64,000 bases of DNA from Anodontia alba (lineage: Eukaryota > Mollusca > Bivalvia > Lucinida > Lucinidae), in NCBI GenBank assembly GCA_964016985.1, contig OZ024821.1, positions 16,789,211-16,853,210 of the forward strand. The letters run 5' to 3'. The notes under the pieces were generated by a model that searched no databases, was not told where the DNA came from, and saw only the letters and a list, made by a program, of their open reading frames with translations. The translations under genes and the position numbers were made by a program. Every line of letters begins with the position of its first letter. Position 1 is the first letter of the stretch. This document shows positions 44,827 to 56,800 of the stretch, piece after piece.

Positions 44827-47800
44827 GTAAGTGTGTTTTAAGTGAATTTCTAAGACTACATCTGTTTGCCCAAGGCTCTATAGCATAGTATTCAAATTCG
44901 TTAAGTAATAGTTCTGTGTTATGAATCACTTAACATGTAAAGCTGATGTGAATTCGAAATTCCAGTGGCTCGAACGTCTTAGAGACCCTGGATATTTGTT
45001 CTAGACATGAGTAGTTCGAGCCACTGAGCGTTTATCATATCGCCAGGTCAGCGGGCAAAAGGGAATAATATAGGAATGTCTTTGTATTCTTCTGTGGTAT
45101 GTTGAATGGAGTTGAGGTAATTCTTATGAGTACACACATTTTCAGGCTAAAATAAGAAAAAAAGTATCACTAAATATTTGTTTTCTTGAGCTATCGGAAG
45201 ATATTTCCAAGGGACTCAGAAAACGAGTTCGAATCAGCCACGGTAAACGAGCTACCGCTGTTCGAGTCATTGAAGTTTTACTATATACAGTTGACTCTCG
45301 ATATCTCTCTTATCTCGAATAACCGCTTATCTCAAAGTGAAAATCTGTTCCCTGCCTAAACACGAAAACCTAACAAAATGTAAAAAATATTGTGGAAAAG
45401 GGCTTCTCTTTTCCACAATATTTTCAATATATCTCTAACTTCAAGAGTCCAATTACACATATATTTGTTAAATGTGGTTAATCGAATTAGTTTTTCCTCA
45501 ATTCTGCAAATCTGATATGTCGAAGTACGGATATCTCGAAGTATTTCAGAGAGTCCCTTGGAATTCGAGATAACGAGAGTCGACTGTACATGTACAAATG
45601 CAATAGCCTTTCTGTACCAATACCAAGGGTTATTACGGTACCTGGTTTAACCCGCTGGAGACTACAGACTGATTCATATTACTTTCACTATTTTTATAGT
45701 ACATTTATTAGCGCGTTTATGTAATTAAACGTTAAGGATGTGACGGAACACAGGTTAAAATCGTTTTGTTAAGTTGTTACGAGCAAAACAAAGTACAGTC
45801 GAACTTCAATGGCTCGAGCATCTTTGGGGCCATAGAAAATTGTTCGAGACATGGGGAGTGCGAGCCACTGAGGGTTAATCATGGTGCCAGGTCAGGAATC
45901 AAACAGCGATAATTTAGCGATTTTTTTTTCCGATTTTTCTAATCAATACTTGTTTGTTGAGTGTACTCATTAGAATCGCCTCGATGAGGCGATTCTAATG
46001 AGTACACACAACATACAATTTCATGACTAAATAAGAAAATTCACTTAATATTTGTTTTCCTGAGTTATCGGAAGAACTTTATAAAGACTCAAAAACGAGT
46101 TCAAATTAGCCATCGGTGTTTGAGCTATTGAGGTTCGACTGTAATAGTTGCTTTTATTGTTGTTGATGATGATGATGATGTTGATGTTTATTTTTTTTTT
46201 TCTTTTATTTGTTTCACTATATTAAACCAATATATCCGACGGAAATGGATAATTACTAATCTGCTATATACAATTTCAGTGGAAAGTGACCATCCAGAAG
46301 TGGGAGATTATGGATTTTGTAGCTATCTCCTGATTATTTTCTCCGCCATACTACTTGTTCTAACGTTCCCATTTTCGTTGTGTTGGAGTTTAAAGGTGAG
46401 TAAAAATACTGAAATTCAGGGGCTGTATAGTATGCAAAAGTGTGTTTGATACATATGTAAAATATATAAGCCAGTAATATGAGAAGAAGGTATTTATATC
46501 ATAGGCGACCAGCAAAGGCTCATGCGAGCCTGCGCATAAGCGCAGTCTCGCCAGAGCTTTTGCTGATCGTAGATATGTACATTTGTAGCAGAGACAGTAA
46601 GGAAGTTTCAGGCATGAAGGAGTATGTCTATAGTCCAAATAGGGGATTGCGCATGCACATTTGAAGAACAATAAAACAGTAAAGGCCTTTTTCTCGAGTG
46701 CTAGCTCGGCAAGGCACTTCTAGTGAGTATACACAACATGTTTTCATTGAGGAATAAAAAAAACTATTAATCTGATACCACCTGTTAAATTACTTCCAAG
46801 GGCGACCAAGACGTATCGAGGGTGATTTCTTCCCGTTTTATTAAACTCCGGGTTGGGCGATGCCTAACTCTACTACTACACAGAGACCCTAACAACGTTC
46901 ATTTGTTTTACATTATTTTACATATATTATTTACAACATTTAATAACAATTCCGAACAATATAACATAAACAAACAAAAAGAAACTACCTGCAATATTCT
47001 TCGCGTCGGCTGCAGTAAATGACACAACACGATCGAAGACTATACTGGTCTCTAACTTGATTGACCAGGCTTGCTTAATCAAAATATTTGACAACCAGTG
47101 TAATTCCAATCGAGTGCGATGAATGCGAAGAGAATGTCCTTCCTATTTAATTCATAAATATGGATTAATCCTAATGTATCGTACTGTGCCTGGATTTATT
47201 CCCCCTATTATGCTAATTTGGATATAAATTGAAATCTATTCATTATTCTGTTAAGTAAATTTTATTATGTTACCTTTTTGCCTGTGTTATTATTATTATA
47301 AGTAGTAGTAGTAGTCGTAGAAGTCGTATTAGTAGTAGTAATTATTTGTTGTTTTTTTTTATAGTTTTTAAAGACGCCACCGAAAAACAAAGCATGATAT
47401 TTTTAAAGCATATATTTAGTTAGTATGTGCTCGTTAACTCCTGTTAATGTCCCGATTAGCTTGTACAACGTTATAGTTTTATCAGGGTGCAAAATTTATT
47501 TATTTATTTATTTATTGAGACAAATATAACACTTTTAGCTCAGAAAGCCATTCCACCAAAGCGGCCCTCTATAAACAAAACGTGTAAAACATCAGAATCA
47601 GTATTAGCGTATTTTACTGGTAACACATCAATAGACATTCATTCACCAGGGCCAACGATTTCGAAGATCTCACAAGTGATGTGAGTCTGGCGACAGTCCT
47701 TAGAACTTTCAGCAGAGGATATTATAGATGCAGGGATTGCATTCCAGTCTTTCATGGTGTCTGGGAAGAAACGCCATAGGATGCGGATTTCTACTGCACC

Positions 47801-50800
47801 TGTATAGGGGTTGAAGGTCATCACAAGGTATACTAGCTCTACCCTTCAAACCTTTGAATAGCAATATGAGTATACTACCTTTGCGTCTCTTGTGAAGAGA
47901 CTCCCACCCTATCTGTTCAAGAATTCTAGTCATCTTCCAGTTTCAAAATTGTAGTTACTAGGCACAAAACCTAGCTGCACGATTCTGAAACTTTTTCAAT
48001 TCTTCCTGGACAACTATCCCATGCGGGTCCCAAACAGAAGTAGCATACTCCAGGACTGGCCGCACCAACCCTTTGTATGTCATTTCCGTAACATCTTGGG
48101 GCCTAACGATAAGTTACGTCTTAAGAAACCAAGAGTTCTGTTTACTTTTCAATAAACATTGTATACATGAGTATTTCATTTCAAATCCTAAGAAATTGTC
48201 AATTCAAGGTATTCACTTTTATCCACATTTTTTGAGTATTGTTCCCTGTAAGGAATAAACTGCATTTGTCTTTTTTATCCGCTTCCTATTAAGTTGCATC
48301 GTGTTACATTTCATGAGCTGAAATCTCATACCCCATTTCCTGGCCCATTTGCCATGTTGACCAATATCCTTTTGGAGTTTCGACGTGTCTTTAATGCTAT
48401 CAACCTTTGGATAGCAGACAGTCATCAGCGAACAGACGAATCTCAGATTCTATTCCAACCATGATGTCATTTATATACAAGGAAAACAACAGTGGACAAA
48501 GAACAATACCCTGCGGCACTTAAGACAAAACTGGTACCCATTGCAATTTTGCACCATTAACTTCAACTCTTTGTTGCCTATTGCATAGAAATGAATCAAT
48601 CCATATTAAAGTTTTTATCACTTATAACATATTCATGGAGTTTGCAATGCAGAGGTTTATGAGGAGGAGTGTCAAAGGCCTTCTCGAAGTCCAATATGAA
48701 TACATCTACTTGACCTTCTGCATCCAAAAGTCGAGCTCAACCATTTAATACTGTGGTCAGCTGAGTTTCACAGCTACGGATCTTCCTAAAAGTGTGTTAC
48801 CTATCTGATAGATGTTTGTGTTCAACAAGATGAGCAATGATATTTGTAGATACTATGTGTTCAAGCATCTTGCAAGGAACGCATGTCAAGGACACTGGAC
48901 GATAGTTACTTGGTAGAGCTCTGTCGCCCTTCTCATATAGTAGACAGATGTTAGCCAAAGCCTATTCCTTGGAGCTTTCACCCTTATCAAGAGATTCTTG
49001 GAACAAACGAGCAAACACAGGACTAAATTCTACAGCAAGTGCTACAAGGACTCTTGGATGAAGTTCATCAGGTCCAAAAGCCTTTGAGGGGTTAAAACCT
49101 TTCACCGTTTTATGTCACTTTCATTTGAAATGTGAATGTCACTCATAGGCCGAGCTGACTTATCAAGTAGAGGGACCTCACTTTCCAAAGTTTGACGATA
49201 TATCTGTAAACTGACCATTGAACTCCTCAGCCTACTCAGTTGCAGACTCAGCCAAACCACCACCATTTCTCCTTTTGAGAGGAGGGATACCCGGAATGTC
49301 TTTTCTCTGTTGGCATATCGATAGAAGTCTTTGGGGTTAACCTTAATGTCACCAACCAAGTTGTTAATATACAAATCATGCTGTTTCTTGATATCAGCTT
49401 TGACTTCCTGTATCAGCTCCTGAAACTTAGACCTGAGTTTACGACTGCCAGTCTTTATTGCTTTTGCATGAGTTTTATTCCTTTTTCGAATCTTCCTTCT
49501 AATCTTATATGTAATCCAAGGGACGGAAGCTACAGATCTACTTGACTGAGAGGGAATATAGTTATCTACAGCCTCTTGTATGAAGGAAATTATCAAATTG
49601 AAGCTTTTTCTGAACAGAACGAGAACCAAAATGACCATTGAAATATTTATTCTTTGCAAATATTTGAAAAATCTCGTCCCATAGAGTCAGAGTCACCCAT
49701 CGGATACAAGTAAACCTTAAGCCGTGGTTTCTTCCTTGGGGGAATAAAGACCTTTAAAGTTCCTGCAACAACGTCATGATCACTCAGTTAATCATTTGTT
49801 AAAAAATCGAGAAACGTGTTTAAAAACTTAAGATTAATCTACGGTCGGTCAAAAAAATCGCAGATGTCAACAAAAGCTCGGGTTTGAATTTGGATAAGCT
49901 GCTGATAATATTGCGCATATCGTAGGCAGATATTACGGATAATTTGACTGCATTACGAAAACATGCCTGTATAATTTTGACCCCCTTAAACCCAACTTTT
50001 GTATAGTAAAACTGGGGTTTACAAGGGTATACATCATTTTTCTTATTTCTGCTGAAAAACATTGATTGTTGGTACTCGTTAGAACCGCCTCGCCGAGGCG
50101 GTTCTAACTAGTACCAGCAATCTATGTTTTGAGCAGAAATATGAAAAACATCAGAACTTTTTCTCTGACATTTTTCAGTTTTGGAGGTGAAATTCTCTAT
50201 ATAACATATAATTTGATTGAAAAAAAGGTAAGAAAAAAGTCCAGGGAGTGCCACAATCACAAAACGCAGCCCTTCCCAGACCCCAAGAGGAAGAGGAAAC
50301 CGACAAATCTAAACAAGCACAAATCAAACAAACGTACGAAAAGCACCAAGATTAGCTCTCTCTTCCCCAAGCAAGGTAATCGCAATACTAAAAGGACTGA
50401 AAAACACAAGGATAAAATGACACACGGAAAGACATACAACAAATCGCCTCGTAGAATAAACCACAAAGCAATAAAGAGTAAGACTAACACCGGGACCACC
50501 GCCCTAGAACGGTCGGTAGAGCAAACCACCGTGGGGTTTAGAGCACTTTTACAGCTAACTAACTTCACCCTGGGTCCCGATGCTACTCTTAATACAGAAA
50601 TACATAAAAAATCGGTTCGCATAAAGGCCCCCAACTCAGTCAATGCATCAAAGCGAAAACATAAAAATCAAATTAATCACTATAATAAACAAAGACGAGT
50701 ACTCATGGCTAATTCTACTGTATGCCAGAGTAAATGAAAACCAATAGTTGAACCACGGCGGGCCAAGCCAAAGACATATCGTCAAGCCCCAACCCACTGG

Positions 50801-53800
50801 TTAAAGTTTTACGAAGAGGCCGTGAAATAACAAACAAAAGTCAAAAAGATTGCCTTTTGAAACAAAGAGCACATTACAGATAGAAAATGGGAGTCTCAAT
50901 TTTATTGAGACACTTCATAAGCAGTAATGGAGTTTGCAACACTGCTTACACCCTCTAGCGTATACGTGAGCAGAACTCCATTTTCAAAGATACCATAAAG
51001 GTCCTAATGATCACAAAAGAAAATAAAAAAAAAAAATAATCTGCACTATCAAACCTGGTTTAGGAGACAACTTGCATGACATGTCAAAGCATGAGAAAAA
51101 TAAGAAAAAATATATTATTGCAAATATGAATCCTTGTCAAAATCAAACACCGAGTAGCAAACAGTACAGATCCTAGTCCGTGTCTACATTGTTTGCGAAA
51201 GCAGCTGTTTTGACTGAAGGATCAAAATGATTTAAACGCGGTTTGAACTGAAAATAACTATATAGTTTTGTTTTGACCTTCGACAGTTTGACAGCAGTTT
51301 ATCTAAACATTTTTATCCACAGGTTGTTCAAGAATATGAGAGAGCAGTTATTTTCAGACTTGGTCGAGTACGTGGCGCACATGCTCAAGGTCCAGGTATG
51401 TGTATTGTGTACTTTTGAATTTATATTTGACAAGCGCTTACACTGAGATTTCAAAGAAAAAAATGCTTTCATTTAACTCAAATGGGCCTAGGTATCGTAA
51501 ATTGCTTTGTAGTATTTACGCGTTCTTTTGTAGACGAGAATACATAATCTGCACAAAGACAGAATCGGAACGATTCCGGAATCAAAAGCAGGATGTCTTC
51601 CTTCAATGCGCTATTCCGGAATGGTTACGGTACAGTTCTAGAAATGCGCATGGAATTTCGCTAGGTTTTCATACATGTAAAGGTAAATGCCTCTTCGAAA
51701 GGCAGGAATTTTCCTTTCAAAGTGAGAATTAATTATGTTGCATTACTATTTTCAACCCTTTCAGTACTGTAGACCAAGACACATACTTTTGCAAACAGTC
51801 TAGATTCAGATGAGACGGCTCATAATGTGTCCAGATGCAGAGATGGAATAATCTATTTCAGAAACTCAGGGTTGAAAGAGAGAGAGGACACAAAGTGATA
51901 GAGGAAAACTAATCACAGTCATACATTATAGTATTATGTTTCTTCCCCGTTTTCTGTAGTTTGTTTTCATTATTATTATTTTCTCATCGAACTTCGAACT
52001 GAAGCGTGAATTAAAAGTGTTAAATTCTTCTTTTAATTCGTAATCGTAAACACGCTCGTAATGGGCCTAAATTCTCCGTTTGTAACAGTGTTTTTCCCTT
52101 CCAACGGAAAATCTGGAAAACTGCGCTTGAAATTACATGTACTACCCCTGTAGAGCAAAGAAAAATGCAAACTACAATATATTAAAAAGTTGAATATAAT
52201 CTTAAGTTATGCATTTGGAAATGAGTTTCATATTATAACTCTGTACAAATACACTGCCCAGAAATGAAAGCAAGTTAATAACATTTTAAATGTATGTTAT
52301 ATTGTTATGATCGCTTATACTACTCATTTAGATGTAAGAAACTTTACCACTCTCTTGGTTAATTTAGCAGACGACAAAGTGTTGATATTGTTGATATTTT
52401 CTTTAGAAAAAGTCTTATAAGAAACCTCTGTATGGAAGAATGTATGTGCCTTGAAGCGATGATCAATCTCTTGAAACGGTTATTTTTATCAAATCATTTT
52501 ATTCAGCTTTCATTGTGCGCATTTTAAAATATCTTTACAATATGATCTGTAAGTTCACGTCAAAATCGAGTTTTGAAAACCAATGAAAACCTGTTCTATT
52601 TCAAATAACAATTTAATAGAATTCATGTTGTGTATTGCGCGAAGATGCTTCCGTAAGACAGGATAAATCATAAAATTCTGTTCAACTCTTAGCTCACTGT
52701 GGAAAAGTTTTAGAAGACAACATTATGAAATATTTTTCTCCCAGGAAACGATTTGACATTTCATGCAAATTGTTTCCTCTGGAGACAATTTGCATGATAT
52801 GTCAGTTTCAGTATTATGGGAAAATAAGAAAAAAAATGAAAATTTGCCCAGAACGCATTAAAGGTTAATTCAGTCGGTGATCCCCTAGTAAACGGTTGGA
52901 TTACATAATAGACAAAAGGTTTGGTTACAAGTTTGCGTAACTCTAGATAAACTGAAAAGTTTAAAGTCAAATATCAGTAAACTTGAATTATGATAAACTG
53001 ATTTCGTGCCTCTAAGGATATGCTGGTTTGTGTCATTTGGTTTGACACCTCTGAAGACAGGCTCTCTCATAGCAAGCTCATCATTTTTAGCTCACCTGAG
53101 CACGAAGTGCTCAAGGTGAGGTATTGTGATCTTTCTTTGTCCGTCGTCCGTGCGTGCGTCCGTCCGTCGTCAACTTTTGCTTTAAACAACTTCTCCAAAA
53201 CTGCTGGACAGGTTCAAGAATATTTTCAGAGAAATGTTCTTTGGGTGACCCTCTACCAAAATTGCTTAAACCGTTCCGGTCCATTGCACATCTAGGTCAC
53301 AGGAGCTAAAATTGATTTTTTAACTGAAAACTTAAAAAATGTTCTTGTCTAAAACCAGAAGGCCAAGTTCTTTGATATTTGGTATGAAGCTTTATCAAAT
53401 GGACCTCTACCAAAATTATTCAAATTATAGCCCTGGGGTCAAAAATGGCCCCGCACCGGGGGTCATTCTTTTACATAGATCCATAGAGGGAAACAATTAA
53501 AAATCTTCTTGTCTGCAGGCAGAAGGCCCAAGCCTTTGATGTTTGATACATAGCTTCACCTAGTGGACCTCTACCAAGATTGTTCATGTTATTGCCCTGG
53601 GGCGAAAAATGGCCCCGCCCTGGGACTGACATGTTTTCAAAACTTATATACAGAAAACCTTTAAAAATCTTCTTATCTAAAACTAGAAGGCCCGGGTCTT
53701 TGATGTTTGGTACATAGCTTCACCTAGTGAACCTCTGCCAAGATTGTTCAGATTATAGCCCTGGAGCCAAAAATGCCCCATCCCGACACTTATATAGGAA

Positions 53801-56800
53801 AAAAAACTTAAAAAATCGTCTTGTATAAAAATGCAAGGTCTAGGCCTTTGATATTTGGTATTTAACATTGCCTAGAGGTCCTTTGACAAGAGTGTTAAAA
53901 TCATGCCCCTGAAGTGAAAAGAGGCCCCACCCGGAGGGGTGAGGGGTGGGTGGGGTGGTCACTTGTTTTGCATAGAGCAAAAAAACAATTGACAATGGTT
54001 AGGCCTAGGACTATCAAACTTATAGGGAGGATGGACCTAAAGAGTAGATGACCTTTAAGTCAAAGGTCAAGGTCACCGGTGACCTTTAATACCAGAAAAG
54101 CTTATAATTCTGCATTGCTTATGGTTAGGATCCTCAAACACAGTAGAGATGTTGGTCCTCACCAGTAGATGATCCTGAGGGCAAATATCAATGTCACCAG
54201 GACCTTTAGTACTAAAAAGCTAGCTAATTTGGCAATGCTTTGGGATAGGAGCCTCAAACTTAGTAGGGATGTTAGTCCTCTCCAGTAGATGACACCGAAG
54301 GCAAAGGTCATGGTCAAGGTCACCATGACCTTTAGTACTAAAAAGCTTATAATTCGGCAGTGCTTGAGGCTAGAATACTTGAACTTAGATGGAATGTTTG
54401 TCTTGACCAGTAGATGACCCTAATGCAAAGGTCAAGGTCAGAGTGACCTTTAGTACAATAAAAAGCTTATAACTCGGCAATGCTTGGGGCTAGGACCCTC
54501 AAACGTCGTAGGGATGTTTCTTCTGACCAGCTGATGACCCTGAGGGCAAAAGGCATGGTCAAGGTCACAATGACCTTAAGCACCGCATCTCTATTAGCAG
54601 TGCTATGTATAACATGATTCAGATGAGCGATATAGAGCCATGATGGCCCTCTTGTTGATAGGTTAAGATCGTGCTTTTCCGGACACGTTCGGCAGCATCC
54701 CATATTTTCCTAGATCAAATAGGACAAAAATATGACGGGCTTTTAGTGGAAGTACTGAACGTCAGAAGATATGAAAGTTTGTTTGCTGTGCGTTTAGCCT
54801 ATTTAGGACCAACATTTAGACAAAGGGAAAGTGTTGAAATTGGCAAAAATGTGCAAAGTGATAAGACCGTTTGGTCGACGTAACCAAGCCACAGAGCATT
54901 CCTAAAATGTTGAACCAGTGGCAAGTCAGAATATTCAGAGGAATAGACTTGATCCCCCCCCCCCCCCCCCCCCACAAAAAAAAAGGTGCAATCAGGCGTC
55001 CTAGGAATTTAAGGATTGAAATTTATATTGTGGTATGTCTAAATGACGAAAAGAAGCTATCGTTTGAAGAAAGGCGCGTACGGCGGTGAAATTAGATGTA
55101 AACTGCGCATCCAGCGTTATACAGAGTGGAACGTGACTTTGACAATGAAACTGGCAAAGTTTTGGATGTAGATTGGACTTCATTTTAAGAATATTTGTTA
55201 TAATACTGGGGAAAAAAATCATTTACTAATCTTTTTCGCTTATCTTCATTTATGAAGATGCTTCTTGTTTATTTTACCCACAAATTAGAATTTGACATTT
55301 CATGCAAATTGTCTCCACTGGAGACAATTTGCGTGAAATGTCAGATGCTGTTTCCTGGCAAAAAATAAGAAAACAAAATATTTCAGTCTGTCGTAAGCTG
55401 AAAATTTTATCCAGAGGGCTAAGCGAAAAAAATATTTGTCTGTATAATCCATATTACCAGATGGAGCGCTCAACAAACACATTACGAAATCACGCCTATT
55501 CAAATATATTGAAAATTTCACCACCAAAAAATGAAAATTTTCAGATTAAAAAATCTGATATTTTTCATATTTCTGCTCAAAACATAGATTGTGGGTACTC
55601 GTTAGAACCGCCACGTCGATGCGGTTCTAACGAGTACCCACAATCTAGGTTTTGAGCAGAAAAAAGAAAAATAACGTATACCCCTGTAAACCCCAGTTTT
55701 ACTACATAAAAGTGGTGTTTACGGGGGTCAGAACTATATAGGCATGTTTTCGTGATGACATTACGAAAACACGCCTATTCAAATATATTGAAAATGTTAC
55801 CAACAAAAACTGAAAGTTTTCAGATAACAATTTTGATATTTCATATTTCTGCTCCAAACATTGATTGTGGTGGGTACATGTACGCGTTAGAGCAAGGCGG
55901 TTCTAACGAGTACCCACAATCTATGTGTTTGAGCAGAAATAAGAAAAATAATGTATACCCCAGTTTTATTATATAAAAGTGGGTTTAAGGGGATCAAAAT
56001 TATATAGACATGTTTTCGTAATGTTTTCGTAATGATGTACATGTACAATATTAATCATAAACCTATTTATTACGAATGGACTGTGCTACCCATACTCTTT
56101 AGACAGATTCTTTTCCAACAGATGGGGTGTGTGTTTTCATTATTACTATATTTTATAGAAATGTCTGTATTTGGTGCAAACAGTGTAGACCCTGATCCGA
56201 CGCCGCTTTTTGTGGCATATGATCCGAGTCTACATTGTTTTCAAATGTCGTTTATGTGAGGCACTAGGCACAAATTAGTTAATTTATTTATTATTAATAT
56301 TTTGCACCTTTGTTTCCGCAGGTTTGTTTTTCCTAATGCCATGTGTTGATACCTTTATTAAGGTGGACCTTCGTGTTTTTACGTACAACATTGTTCCACA
56401 AGAGGTAATATTTATTACATGTTTTTCTATAAATAACTATATATATGTCCAAGGTACACAAATGTCCCCGCCCTTTGCTCTTTGCACATATAGCAGCAAC
56501 ATCTGGATGCATTAATTTCAACAGCTCAATCCAAATGCGCATTCCAAATGCGCAATCTAAATTGTTATACATTTTGTTCCCTAGCCTCACCCCACAAGTA
56601 CGGACCCAGCAAGCATTCTACTTAAATCTGTCGGCCCGACTGAATTTCTGTCGGGCCGACAACGGTCCGATATGGACATAAGCAGAATGCTGGCAGGGGA
56701 AGTAGCTTCACCATCACAGAAGCAGTGATCACTTGTGAATGGTACCCTTGCGGAGTCATCAGCAGTGGCATCAAAGTCAAAACCAAGAATACATACCAAA

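Noticed and set aside
50257..50643. 128-codon minus-strand ORF with hydrophobic runs
   Set aside because: It lies within the same non-coding retroelement 3' region; the equivalent at 35150-35780 is not open in the same way.
50129..50737. 202-codon plus-strand ORF rich in lysine, threonine and asparagine
   Set aside because: It is antisense to the retroelement 3' region shared with 35150-35780 and starts inside a family A element; composition follows the strand bias, not a protein family.
51400..51732. 110-codon ORF after stomatin exon 3
   Set aside because: It begins in the splice donor of exon 3; no recognisable motif or acceptor.
54671..54883. 70-codon ORF to the right of the Helitron-like element
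   Set aside because: No family motif, no splice context; base composition as in the surrounding intron.
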